A model generated the notes under the pieces. It was not told the DNA's origin. It saw only the letters and a program-made list of their open reading frames with translations, and made no database searches. Of a stretch of DNA of 20,046 nt, positions 7,269 to 15,094 are shown piece by piece (positions within the stretch are counted from its first letter, which is position 1; the number at the start of each line of letters is the position of its first letter). This DNA is from JBNJEM01 sp051745935. Lineage in GTDB: Bacteria; Planctomycetota; Planctomycetia; Pirellulales; Pirellulaceae. A program made the translations under genes and the position numbers. The stretch lies in the NCBI GenBank assembly GCA_051745935.1, contig JBNJEM010000065.1:1-20046 (forward strand), given 5' to 3'.

Positions 7269-7492
7269 GGCGTCGCAACGTGGATGTCTTCAGCGGCCAC
7301 CACGTCGATCGCGTACTGGATGCAGGCGCGAACGTCTTCCGGCTCCAGGTCGGGGTAGTAATCCCGGATGATCTCGGCAAAGGAAAGCCCCTCACGGACC
7401 AACTCCAGGACACTCTGTACCGGAATCCTGGTCCCGCCCACGCATGGCTTTCCAAAATGAATTCCTGGGTTGACGGCGATTCGCTTTTTCAT
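7265..7492 (-). CDS. DUF433 antitoxin (VapB45-like)
   Basis: A 75-residue DUF433 protein, complete at its usual length. It shows the family pattern NPGIHFGKPCVGGTRIPV (8-25), then SVLELVREGLSFAEII and the DYYPDLEPEDVRACIQYA helix. DUF433 proteins are helix-turn-helix antitoxins that neutralise a co-encoded DUF5615 PIN-like toxin and repress their own operon. The start ATG (7490-7492) has a strong GAGGAGGAG site. Its stop overlaps the toxin start by 4 nt, implying coupled translation. Its start in turn overlaps the stop of a small upstream frame. With the toxin cut short, the antitoxin may persist as a repressor or simply be decaying. Confidence 0.9.
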   Translation of the reverse strand: MKKRIAVNPGIHFGKPCVGGTRIPVQSVLELVREGLSFAEIIRDYYPDLEPEDVRACIQYAIDVVAAEDIHVATP

Positions 7493-7629
7493 CGTTTCTC
7501 CTCCTCATCCGGAACCGTTTTGGGCACCTTCACCGGGTGATGCCTCGGTTCCGTCGCATTCCGTTCATTAATGACCATCAATCCATTTTCGTCAAACGGA
7601 GCGCCGGCCGAAAGGGCGACGGTGGCCAT
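7489..7629 (-). CDS. Small upstream protein of the DUF433 operon, 46 aa
   Basis: A minus-strand frame from ATG (7627-7629) to a TGA overlapping the DUF433 ATG by 4 nt. The product is 46 residues, starts MATVALSAGAPFDENGLMVI and ends in a very acidic-basic tail (PDEEEKR). The frame is open upstream to 7674 without another standard start; the codons before the ATG read as a helix (DIQSLLVRCREL). It may thus be the 3' end of a longer gene whose front was lost near repeat copy 2. A GGGAA stretch sits 5 nt before the ATG. The ATGA overlap supports it as translated. No family recognised. Confidence 0.45.
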   Translation of the reverse strand: MATVALSAGAPFDENGLMVINERNATEPRHHPVKVPKTVPDEEEKR

Positions 7630-7704
7630 GAGTTCCCGGCAACGGACGAGGAGACTCTGAATGTCATTACGGGCTCAGTGCCGGTGGTTAACTGGTTTGA
7701 AAAC

Positions 7705-7808
7705 TATATTTCAGGCGGTTGGAATTTTCCGGGTGGAAAGCTGCCCGACGCAGGCCGTCCTCCCGTTGGTCGGACTCGCGGCGGAGAAAACCATCCACGA
7801 TCGGTATA
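7705..7808 (+). repeat. 104-bp dispersed repeat, copy 2
   Basis: Full-length copy starting TATATTTCAGGCGG and ending GATCGGTATA. It differs from the consensus by several substitutions near the right end (AAAACCATCCACGAT), which weaken the TCGCGG/CCGCGA stem by one pair. The terminal stem is kept with wobble pairs (TATATT against GGTATA). It lies upstream of the antitoxin operon and 272 bp past the stop of the 8081-9601 gene. Confidence 0.9.
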
Positions 7809-8080
7809 TTAACTCAAAGTGTAAACGTTTCACGTCCTTCGAACGGCCCAGACGCTGGAAAAGCCCTGGTTTCAGGTCGTGTCGAGGTGGATCGAATTGG
7901 AACCCGTGACGGGTGCCGTCCCGGCCGCGAAGGCCCCGAAACCCGGGGTTTACCAGCTAGTCGAGACATGAAGTTTACAGTTTGAGTATTAACGCGTCGT
8001 CGAACGATGATTACATGGAAGGGGGGTGTAGTTTACAAACCAACGAGCCACCGGCGCAAGGCTCGGCGCGAACGCGAGTC
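7809..8080. other. Gap before the 3' end of the 8081-9601 gene
   Basis: No gene is seen. A hairpin CCCCG-AAACC-CGGGG followed by TTTA lies around 7936-7953 on the plus strand. The minus-strand terminator-like hairpin at 8044-8065 is listed separately. Confidence 0.4.
8044..8065 (-). terminator. Terminator-like hairpin after the 8081-9601 gene
   Basis: On the minus strand CGAGCC (8060-8065) and GGCTCG (8044-8049) form a 6-bp stem with a 10-nt loop, then TTGGTTTG. It begins about 15 nt past the TAG stop. The T-tract is imperfect. Confidence 0.45.
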
Positions 8081-9601
8081 CTACTTCGGGCGCAGCACGA
8101 CAAAGGTGATACCGAAGAGCACAACAAGCACGCCGAGCAATCCGCCCCCTATCCACAGGATTCCTTTAAAGGAAGACGGATCGGAATCGGAATCCGCTTG
8201 AGGTTGCTGGGAGGTGGCTGCTGGCATATTGGCCGCGACTTCGGTTCCGGAAACCGATTCGTTATCGGGAGCGGTCCCCTCTTGAGCCTCGTCGGCCGAC
8301 TTCGCGTCTTCCGTGCTTTTCGAAGCCGCCTCGGACTCGCCGCCGGCGGTCGTTTCGCTGCTCTCCCCTCCCGGCGTGGTCGGGGCGTCTGCTTGCGCGA
8401 GCATCGTCGTGTCCGAAGCTCCCGTGTCATCGTCCGCGTCGTCCTCCTCTGCGTCACCACTCTCACTGCCACTTGCCTCGGCTGTCGCGCTCGAATCTCC
8501 GTCGCCGCTCTCTTCCTCGGAGTCAACCTCTCCACCGGAGGGAACCATCAGCTCCGGATACTCCTCGGGGGCCGCGCCGCCGGCGCCATAGGGGCTTCCT
8601 TCCTCGAGGCCATGCTGCCGATAAAGCGTTTCCGCTGCCGCATCCCAATTGTAGCTCATCAGCAGGTCGACGCCCGGATTCATGTCCTTCACGGTGCATG
8701 AGCACGCGCCGGTAATAAACTCGACATCCATGATCAAGTTGTCCCGGCGGATGCCTTCGCCCAAACACGAGAACAAGGCCCGGCCTCGCCCGTAGATCAT
8801 GAACACAATGGGTTCTTTAGACTCGCGCAAATCCGGCTCCATGGCCAACAGCGTATCAATGAACCATTTTTCCTTCGGATTATCCCGAGCCAACGTGAGC
8901 AAGCCAATGGACAATTGGGGGCCCTCGTCCTCCGGTTCCTTTGACTCGGCCTCGGACTCGGCCTCGCCCGGCTCATCGCCTGCCGGAGGCCCGTACGCCC
9001 CATAGGCGGGCGGCATCGTATAGAGCTCTATCTTGCCCGACGCCACGTCATCGACGACGCCTTGCAGCGTTTTTTCCGCGGCCGCGTTCGCCTTTTCATC
9101 CTCACCTTTCAACAACACGTAGACCCCAGCCCGGCCTTTCTTGATCTCATCGCCGACCCGTTGCCGCATCGGGGAATCAATCATCTCCGGAAGCTGATCG
9201 GCGGAGAGTTGTCCCTTGTATAGGTGGCCACCGACAGGGGAGGAAACGAGAAACTGAGGGATGGTCGCCTCCTCCTGCTCTTCCCAAGCCTCTTTGACGT
9301 CGGGCGGAACGCCCTTCAACTCTTCGTCCTCCGCCAAGTCAACCGGGATGAAACGCACGTTGCTCGGCGCTTTCTCAGAGGTCACCGCTTCGTCGATCGC
9401 GGTCTCCATCTGTTTAGCGGCTTCATCCATTTCACCTTCATGGAAGCAATAGACTTCATAAGGGGCTGGATACCACCGGTACATCGCATAGCGGTAGACC
9501 GGCGTGTCGCACGCCCGCGACACGGAACCCGCCACACAAAAAAGCAGCACGGCTAGCCCGCTGCAGAGGGTGCTTCGTGTCAACGCACTGGGAATACCCA
9601 T
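8081..9601 (-). CDS. Exported, C-terminally anchored acidic protein of unknown function
   Basis: A 506-residue protein not assigned to a family. It has an N-terminal signal (LTRSTLCSGLAVLLFCVAGS) cut near the Ala-Cys at 30-31, and a single hydrophobic helix at the very C-terminus (ILWIGGGLLGVLVVLFGITF) followed by VLRPK, so it is likely a type I membrane protein facing outward. Between them are two ordered parts: about 35-200 (CDTPVYRYAMYRWYPAPYEV onward) and about 240-350, which contains a CSC motif (TGACSCTVKDMNPG). A Glu/Ser/Asp-rich disordered linker of about 130 residues leads to the membrane helix. Repeated phrases on using up or measuring substrates are absent, so no enzyme is claimed. 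Start: ATG at 9601 with GAGGAG 8 nt upstream; a longer frame to 9661 lacks this support. It is tandem with another large exported unknown gene. Confidence 0.8.
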   Translation of the reverse strand: MGIPSALTRSTLCSGLAVLLFCVAGSVSRACDTPVYRYAMYRWYPAPYEVYCFHEGEMDEAAKQMETAIDEAVTSEKAPSNVRFIPVDLAEDEELKGVPPDVKEAWEEQEEATIPQFLVSSPVGGHLYKGQLSADQLPEMIDSPMRQRVGDEIKKGRAGVYVLLKGEDEKANAAAEKTLQGVVDDVASGKIELYTMPPAYGAYGPPAGDEPGEAESEAESKEPEDEGPQLSIGLLTLARDNPKEKWFIDTLLAMEPDLRESKEPIVFMIYGRGRALFSCLGEGIRRDNLIMDVEFITGACSCTVKDMNPGVDLLMSYNWDAAAETLYRQHGLEEGSPYGAGGAAPEEYPELMVPSGGEVDSEEESGDGDSSATAEASGSESGDAEEDDADDDTGASDTTMLAQADAPTTPGGESSETTAGGESEAASKSTEDAKSADEAQEGTAPDNESVSGTEVAANMPAATSQQPQADSDSDPSSFKGILWIGGGLLGVLVVLFGITFVVLRPK

Positions 9602-10209
9602 GTTTTGCTCCTCAACGCCGCCTCTGTTCCACGCACGGGACAAAGGCGCATACAGATTCATGATTCAACGAAAAACCAACCCCACCCGGCCCCCCTGGAT
9701 GCCCGTTGCTGTCGGTCACCCAGGTTCATCGAAGCCAATCACATTGGCATGCCACTCCGTTTGGATGCGATGTCGGGCCAAGCAGCCTCCACGGCGATTG
9801 CGCCCGCGCCGTTGGGATGACTCGCCCCCGGCCCGTTTCACCTTACACCAAACCCGAGCACAAAACACCAAAATCCGAAACGCGTCCTTACCCACCCGCC
9901 CGGCGGTTCATGTGCGTCAGGCCCTCAAGGCCCCTTTTCAACGAGGAGCACACCGCAGCATAGCAGGCGGTCCCGAATGAGGGCAAACCCCCACCAATGG
10001 AGTCTTCAAGCGCCGGGACCCCGCTGGTTTGACGCGCGTCAGCTCCCCGCAGCCACAACTTCATTGTTCGCTCCCCGTCATCGAAGTCAACGGATCAACC
10101 TCAAGGGCTACTGCTGGTGAAGTTGCCCCCCACTGCCAAAGGGGCCGACGCCGTTTCGGTTTCCGACGGAGCGAAGCGAGCGTTGTCACAACGTTGCGTG
10201 TACGAGCAT
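9602..10209. other. Long gap upstream of the 8081-9601 gene
   Basis: About 600 bp without a convincing gene on either strand; several overlapping Arg/Pro-rich frames are judged accidental. A short inverted repeat CGTTGT-C-ACAACG occurs near 10183-10195. A segment near 9800-9830 weakly resembles the core of the 104-bp repeat but is too poor to call. The promoter of the minus-strand gene should lie in the first 100 bp; no clear -35/-10 pair was found. Confidence 0.45.
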
Positions 10210-10313
10210 TATATTTCAGGCGGCTGGATTTTTCCGGGTGGAAAGTTGCCCGACGCAAGCCGTCCTCCCGTTGGTCGGACTCGCGGCGGACAAAGTCATC
10301 CGCGACCGATACA
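10210..10313 (+). repeat. 104-bp dispersed repeat, copy 3
   Basis: Full-length copy, TATATTTCAGGCGG to GACCGATACA. It differs from the consensus mainly at three positions (GAAAGTTGC, CCGATAC) and keeps the left and right internal stems. It lies 225 bp past the stop of the 10539-12824 gene. Confidence 0.9.
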
Positions 10314-10538
10314 TCCGCAGGGCACGGAACGCCTCGCGACCGCCGCGCTGCCGCGAGGGCATTTCTCCTTCAGGTGGCTGAAGCGTCACCAAGGATCCAT
10401 GCCCGACAACTCAACGGGACACGGTGTGAAGGTCCGCGGCGATGAGTCTCTTGCCGGTGAATGGTGGTTACGGTCGAGGGACCACCGGCCTCATGTGCCG
10501 CTGGCCCCACGAAACCGCTCGCGCCCAATCCGCTGGCA

Positions 10539-12824
10539 CTACGGTTGGAGGTCCTCAAAACGCCATTGCGAATGAGTCACCATGGCTTCGCCTTCCTTAT
10601 AGGTGACGCCCGATACGCCGCGGAAACACTTGAGAATCTCGATCAGCTCATCCGCCTGTCCGGCAAGGTTCGCGATCGGGTTCATGTTCATGGGCATGCC
10701 CTCGCCGGCCCCGCCCGGGGGCTGAGCTTGAGGAAACGCCTGGGGGCCCTGCGCCTGGGTGCTGACTTGCCCGCTCAGTCCCACGGCGTAGTCCACCCAC
10801 GGCGACACTCCATCAAGCAGGCCGGCAAAATCGAGCTTGAAGGCCGCGCCGAGAGGCCGATCCGTATTGGCCAGTGGTCCGGTCGCTTCCAGTGGGGTCT
10901 CGGACAACAATCGAGCCGTGAAACGGGGGAGCAACGAGCTGACCAACACCGTCTCGGATAGCCCGGCGTTTGGCGCCAATTGTTTGTCGAGCCCCGTCTG
11001 TTCCGGCAAGGCATAGTAATAGACGGTCCCGTCCCCGGCATCCTTGGTCGCCGGTTTCGCCAGTTCGATGGGAGGCACCGCACTCGGAAACATCTCACGC
11101 AGATCGCCCGTCGAGGCTTCATGAAGCTTGTCCAACGCCTGTTGGGCCATGTCGAAGTACTCACTAAAGGCTTCCTTGACAAGGCTGGCGTCGCTCACCC
11201 CCATCACGACTCCCAGTTCCAGCATGGGCAATTCCGTATCCGTTGGCGGCATCGCCTTGTACCAGGACTTGCTTTTCGACTTGGCGTCCAGCACCAGTGC
11301 ACTCTGGCTGTCGGCAAAGGCCGGAACCAGCTTCTCCCGCGTCACCTGACCGAATCGTTCGACCAGGGGCAGGAAATCGCCCTTGAGCTTCTCATAAATG
11401 GTCAGTTGTTGCTCGCTCAACTGTGCCCGAGCAAGTTGTTCGCCGTAGTAGCCGAGTCGCGATACAAAGGTGGCCAATGCTTCGAACTCTTCCGGATCGG
11501 ACTTGCCGCGAGCCGCATAAAACGCGATCGGGTTGCCCCCTACATGCTGGACAATCGACAAGTTTTGTGACGCGTCCAAGGCCGATTCGCTTGACCATGA
11601 ATACGAAAACGATTCGTATCCCTCGGGCGTCATGATGCTATACGCCGAATAGCTTCCGGGCTCGGGAACGCGCTCCTTGATGTACTCCGCGGCCTTTTCC
11701 ACGTCGGCAATCAATTCCTCCTGCAAGCCAGGAGCCGTCATAAGTAGCATGGGAGCGAACTGTTTCGCCATCGCCACCAGTTGATCCATCTGACGATTGA
11801 TTGACGACAGTTGCCGCATGAAATCCTGTCCGACGTAGCTGACTCCAGTGATCGGTTTGTCGGCCGCCTCCCGCACCGGCGCCATTTCGTCCCGGTCATA
11901 CAACAGCTCGCCCTGTCCGAGCGCGCTCAGGTGCTCGTTATCCGGACCAATGGAAACCAGCAAATACTCGTCGCGCACGCCAACGGAAACAACCGCCTCC
12001 AAGCCACTCAACTTGTCAACCAACTGCTGCATCAATTCGGGATCGACGTTGGAATTCTCTTGGGCCTCTTCCATGATCTCGGACCAGGGAATCATCGTGC
12101 CCTCGAGCTCGAGAACGAGAAATTCACCGCCCCCAACCTGGTCGCGCGAAAACCCCGCTCGTATTTCCGGGTGCTCCTCCAGCACCGCTTTCACCAACGT
12201 TTCAAGCCGATCCAGCTGTTCGAGAGCGGCCTGGGCGTCGCTCAGCTTCATGCCTTTCAGGATCATGGGAACCTTCAATGGGTCATCCCGCTCGTCGAGC
12301 ACCTCGAGCACTTCGCGCAGCTGATAGGTCTGGATGTTTTGAAACTCGCCCGCACTCAAGGCCTCCATCTGCCCCGCGCTGGCCGCCGAGTTGATCTCGT
12401 TAAGCAACGCGAATGTCTCTCCAACCTGGCTGTCGCCGTAGACAAACACTTCATGGGAGACGGCATCTTTGAGCAGCTCCACCAGCTGTTGGTTTTCGGG
12501 AGCCTCCCACATCCGTTTAAGCTCGGCAGCCTGGGGATTCTGTGGGTTTTGCCACTGCATCTTCGCTGCCGCCACCCCCATTTGAACCACTGGCAGCGAT
12601 TTAAGTTCGGCCACCGCATTGCTGCCTGCAACCCGGTCAAACACCTCGCCCAGCCGCATGCACGACATATAAAACGACGCGTCCGCCGGCGCGAATTTGA
12701 GCGAACTCTCCTCGTTAAGTGGATCAGCAGCCACTTTCCGCGGCCCAAGACACGCGATTCCGACCACGAGCGCGACCAGCACCCCCATCGGTCGTAGCCA
12801 TCGAACTGAGACCATCCGAAACAT
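10539..12824 (-). CDS. Large secreted protein, DUF3352-like, unknown function
   Basis: A 761-residue exported protein. The signal peptide is MFRMVSVRWLRPMGVLVALV through about residue 34 (VAA-DP). The mature N-terminus (SLKFAPADASFYMSCMRLGE and AVAELKSLPVVQMG) matches a pattern common in large planctomycete secreted proteins related to DUF3352, whose role is unknown. The middle is helical and acidic (LLKDAVSHEVFVYGD, EVLDERDDPLKVPMILKGMK). A Pro/Gln/Gly-rich stretch precedes the C-terminus. No enzyme motif is visible. Start: ATG 12824 has AGGAGGAG at good spacing. The longer frame to 12983 reads through promoter-region repeats and is rejected. Two tandem 15-bp repeats lie 27-56 bp upstream of the start. 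Confidence 0.82.
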   Translation of the reverse strand: MFRMVSVRWLRPMGVLVALVVGIACLGPRKVAADPLNEESSLKFAPADASFYMSCMRLGEVFDRVAGSNAVAELKSLPVVQMGVAAAKMQWQNPQNPQAAELKRMWEAPENQQLVELLKDAVSHEVFVYGDSQVGETFALLNEINSAASAGQMEALSAGEFQNIQTYQLREVLEVLDERDDPLKVPMILKGMKLSDAQAALEQLDRLETLVKAVLEEHPEIRAGFSRDQVGGGEFLVLELEGTMIPWSEIMEEAQENSNVDPELMQQLVDKLSGLEAVVSVGVRDEYLLVSIGPDNEHLSALGQGELLYDRDEMAPVREAADKPITGVSYVGQDFMRQLSSINRQMDQLVAMAKQFAPMLLMTAPGLQEELIADVEKAAEYIKERVPEPGSYSAYSIMTPEGYESFSYSWSSESALDASQNLSIVQHVGGNPIAFYAARGKSDPEEFEALATFVSRLGYYGEQLARAQLSEQQLTIYEKLKGDFLPLVERFGQVTREKLVPAFADSQSALVLDAKSKSKSWYKAMPPTDTELPMLELGVVMGVSDASLVKEAFSEYFDMAQQALDKLHEASTGDLREMFPSAVPPIELAKPATKDAGDGTVYYYALPEQTGLDKQLAPNAGLSETVLVSSLLPRFTARLLSETPLEATGPLANTDRPLGAAFKLDFAGLLDGVSPWVDYAVGLSGQVSTQAQGPQAFPQAQPPGGAGEGMPMNMNPIANLAGQADELIEILKCFRGVSGVTYKEGEAMVTHSQWRFEDLQP

Positions 12825-12850
12825 CTTTCTCTCCTCCTTTAAAGAAGAAC

Positions 12851-12880
12851 GCAAGTCATACGTCAGCAAGTGATACGTCA
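12851..12880. promoter_or_regulatory. Tandem 15-bp direct repeat upstream of the DUF3352-like gene
   Basis: GCAAGTCATACGTCA (12851-12865) is followed without gap by GCAAGTGATACGTCA (12866-12880), one mismatch. The pair sits 27-56 bp before the minus-strand start codon, where a regulator or sigma-factor contact is plausible. An imperfect further repeat (TACGCCACACGTG) follows. Confidence 0.5.
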
Positions 12881-13190
12881 TACGCCACACGTGTTCACCA
12901 ACGCGGCGCGGCCCCCAGTCCCCACGCGCGGCGGCTCGTGTCCACTCACCTCCTGTTCCCGCCGTGGCGTGCCAACGGGACAAGCACCTTCACCTTGAGC
13001 CGCGCGAACCATATACCCCGGTCGCCGCACGCAAGTTTCAATCCGCGTAGCCCTTTAACCGATTAGCTGCAATGTGCGTCGGCCTGTCCCAGGCGGACGC
13101 GACGGGAGTTAACGGAGGGCTCCGCCGTGTTCCACGAGATTCACGGCAGTCAGACTAGCAGGCCTGACGTACGCCAACCAGCCAAGCCAT
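12881..13190. other. Gap upstream of the DUF3352-like gene
   Basis: No gene is seen; the sequence is GC-rich and short frames lack ribosome sites. It contains the expected upstream region of the minus-strand gene but no clear promoter was identified. Confidence 0.4.
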
Positions 13191-13294
13191 TATACCGGTC
13201 GCGGATGACTTTGTCCGCCGCGAGTCCGACCAACGGGAGGACGGCTTGCGTCGGGCAGCTTTCCATCCGGACAAATCCCATCGCCTGAAGTATA
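13191..13294 (-). repeat. 104-bp dispersed repeat, copy 4 (inverted)
   Basis: The only copy on the minus strand. It reads TATACTTCAGGCG to GACCGGTATA, matches the consensus core exactly and keeps a full terminal stem (TATACT with GGTATA). It lies 219 bp past the stop of the response-regulator gene. From 13295 to 13513 no gene is seen; a hairpin GGCCGA/TCGGCC occurs at 13397-13416. Confidence 0.9.
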
Positions 13295-13513
13295 CCAATC
13301 GACGGCCCCGGCCCCGTGTCGCGAAAGCCAAGACGCCCCGTCATTGTTGGGGGACTTCGTCGAGTTGTAAAGGGCACGCCCCGCGCCAAGAACGCCGGCC
13401 GAAGAGATCCTCGGCCCTGATGGTTGCCGCGACGGCCCGGGCGGGAGGCCTCCGAGCGAGTGGGCCGACAAGAGATTCCAACAGCCGGTTTGACCGCGGA
13501 CAGAGGGGACAGA

Positions 13514-14425
13514 TCACGAGGCCGAGACATCCGGATTCAGGGTCATGGTCACTTCGTTACCTTCCGGGCTGAATTGAACGTCGTCCATGAAGTTTTTCAT
13601 CAGGACCAAGCCGCGGCCGGTGCGATGCTCCAGATGTTCCGGGTCGGCTTTGTCCGGAACTTCGGAAACATCAAATCCCTGGCCCTCGTCACGAATCACG
13701 AAGGTGGCTTTTTCTGGTGAAATGTTGACACGAACCCACGCCGTGCGTTCGGCAAAAGGACTGCTTTGCCGTCGTGATTCCACCAGCCCCCAATGTTGTC
13801 CTTGACGCAAGTGCTGGCGGGCCGTCTGAACTTCCTGAGCCTGCATTTCCAAGTTGCCGGCCAGCAGCGCATTGAGCATGGCTTCTTCGAGTGCGATCCC
13901 CGCATGCATTCGCCCCGTGGCATCGCAGAATTCCATGCCGGCCAACATCTGTTGAATCAGATCGACCAGCGGCGGAATCAGCGTGGGATCGTTGTCCAAG
14001 GCGAAATCGTACTGGGCCCTGGTGAGGCACCGGACCAGCCGCGAATAGCTCCGGTTCGCTCGCGAAAGCGCTAGGACCTGCTCCACCGTCTCCCGCAACT
14101 TCTCGGCCATGACTGGTTTCGGCACATAGCTAGTCGCCCCCTTCTGGAGGGCTTCAACGGCTCGCATTTCACTTCCATGCGCGGTAATCAGAATCACCGG
14201 CGTATCGGGGAACTCAACCCGCACGCGACTGACCAGTTCCATCCCGTCCATCTCCGGCATCATCATGTCGGTAACAACGAGATCGGGGACCGATAACCGC
14301 ATTTTCTCCAGGGCCGCGACCCCATTGTCCGCGAACTCGACCAGCCAATCAAGGTCCTGCGGCAACAACCCGCCCACCAAGCGGCGGTCCATCTCGGAAT
14401 CATCCACGACCAATATGACAGGCAT
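13514..14425 (-). CDS. Response regulator with C-terminal anti-sigma-type ATPase domain
   Basis: A 303-residue cytoplasmic signalling protein. The receiver domain (1-120) has the acidic pair Asp8-Asp9, phospho-acceptor Asp53 in VTDMMMPEMDG, Thr81 in LITAHGS and Lys103 in VPKPV, all intact. After a helical linker, a HATPase_c_2 (RsbW/SpoIIAB-like) domain follows with the N box EEAMLNALLAGN (about 180-191), G1 box RDEGQGFD (245-252) and G2 box TGRGLVLMKNFMD (269-281). Such proteins link a phosphorelay to partner-switching control of sigma factors or outputs. The sensor kinase is not in the window. Start: ATG 14425 has GGAGGT upstream; the frame extends to 14476 without support. A 21-bp tandem repeat lies about 50 bp upstream. 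Confidence 0.93.
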   Translation of the reverse strand: MPVILVVDDSEMDRRLVGGLLPQDLDWLVEFADNGVAALEKMRLSVPDLVVTDMMMPEMDGMELVSRVRVEFPDTPVILITAHGSEMRAVEALQKGATSYVPKPVMAEKLRETVEQVLALSRANRSYSRLVRCLTRAQYDFALDNDPTLIPPLVDLIQQMLAGMEFCDATGRMHAGIALEEAMLNALLAGNLEMQAQEVQTARQHLRQGQHWGLVESRRQSSPFAERTAWVRVNISPEKATFVIRDEGQGFDVSEVPDKADPEHLEHRTGRGLVLMKNFMDDVQFSPEGNEVTMTLNPDVSAS

Positions 14426-14476
14426 TGTTTGAACCTCCGAGTGCGAGACTAGTCGGAAATCGATGGCGATATCCAT

Positions 14477-14518
14477 TGGCGCGTTTGCAACACAACATGG
14501 CGCGTTTGCGACACAACA
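14477..14518. promoter_or_regulatory. Tandem 21-bp direct repeat upstream of the response regulator
   Basis: Two adjacent 21-bp units (14477-14497 and 14498-14518) match at 20 positions; the core is GGCGCGTTTGC. They lie 52-93 bp before the start codon of the minus-strand regulator gene, a likely place for operator sites, and inside a divergent gap shared with the DUF6666-like gene. Confidence 0.5.
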
Positions 14519-15094
14519 GCCATTGCATACCGCTTAACGGCGTCTTGGCTCAACCCGCGTACTCCCATCAGAGGCTACCCCGAAGTGGCCCCACGGGGCC
14601 ACCGCAGCTGTCCGATGGCCCGCCGAAGACCGCTGAAAAAGCCCAAAAACACCCAGGCTTGCCCTGGGGAGGGTTACGTTTGTTGCCAAAGGGCGTGGCT
14701 AAAGTGCCCGGTGGAGTCTCGTGTTTCATTGATCGCCAGGCGAGCTCGCACAACCAATACCGTAACAATCCACCGGCCAAAACCGCCCTGGATGTCCGGA
14801 GCGTAAGATCTCGGGACGCACGCCCCAGGCACTGTTGAACATACCACGCCCCCAACCCGTTGACCACCATTGTGAGGCAATCAAGAATCCGGCGGCCCGG
14901 ATTGAATCGTCTCCCCCGCTCCACTCGTGTTAAAATCGGGAAAACAAACGGCTTGGGTCACATGCGCGCATTTTATGGATTGGTATAAATTTGACGAAAG
15001 TTCCGATTCTTCGGCGTCCGATATAGTCGCTACCGGCTGACAGGGACGGTGTCAGGCGGCGAGTCTCTCAGCGCAACGAGTGAGGAATACTCTG
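14519..15094. other. Divergent gap between regulator and surface-protein genes
   Basis: No convincing protein gene. It holds a perfect palindrome GTGGCCCC-AC-GGGGCCAC (14585-14602), a minus-strand terminator (14645-14668) that matches no known gene, and an AT-rich stretch at 14925-14995 with TATAAA at 14984-14989 that may belong to the promoter of the plus-strand gene, although no good -35 box pairs with it. Confidence 0.45.
14645..14668 (-). terminator. Orphan minus-strand intrinsic terminator
   Basis: On the minus strand a CCCAGG / CCTGGG stem with a 5-nt loop (14652-14668) is followed by TG, TTTTT, GGGC and TTTTT. This is a good terminator by eye. No minus-strand gene ends just before it, so it would end either an unannotated small RNA from about 14670-14930 or antisense transcription from the surface-protein promoter. 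Confidence 0.55.

Noticed and set aside
9770..9835. Weak resemblance to the repeat core (CCGTTGG then GACTCGC)
   Set aside because: Only two short words align and the flanks do not match.
11811..12797. Plus-strand frame of 328 codons inside the DUF3352-like gene
   Set aside because: Antisense shadow of a well-supported gene; its translation is His/Leu/Arg-rich and has no ribosome site.
12825..12983. N-terminal extension of the DUF3352-like protein
   Set aside because: The extension reads through the tandem 15-bp repeats and the ribosome site; the ATG at 12824 has AGGAGGAG and a signal peptide directly after it.
14568..14924. Minus-strand frame of 118 codons in the divergent gap
   Set aside because: It runs straight through an intrinsic terminator and a palindrome and has no ribosome site or family likeness.
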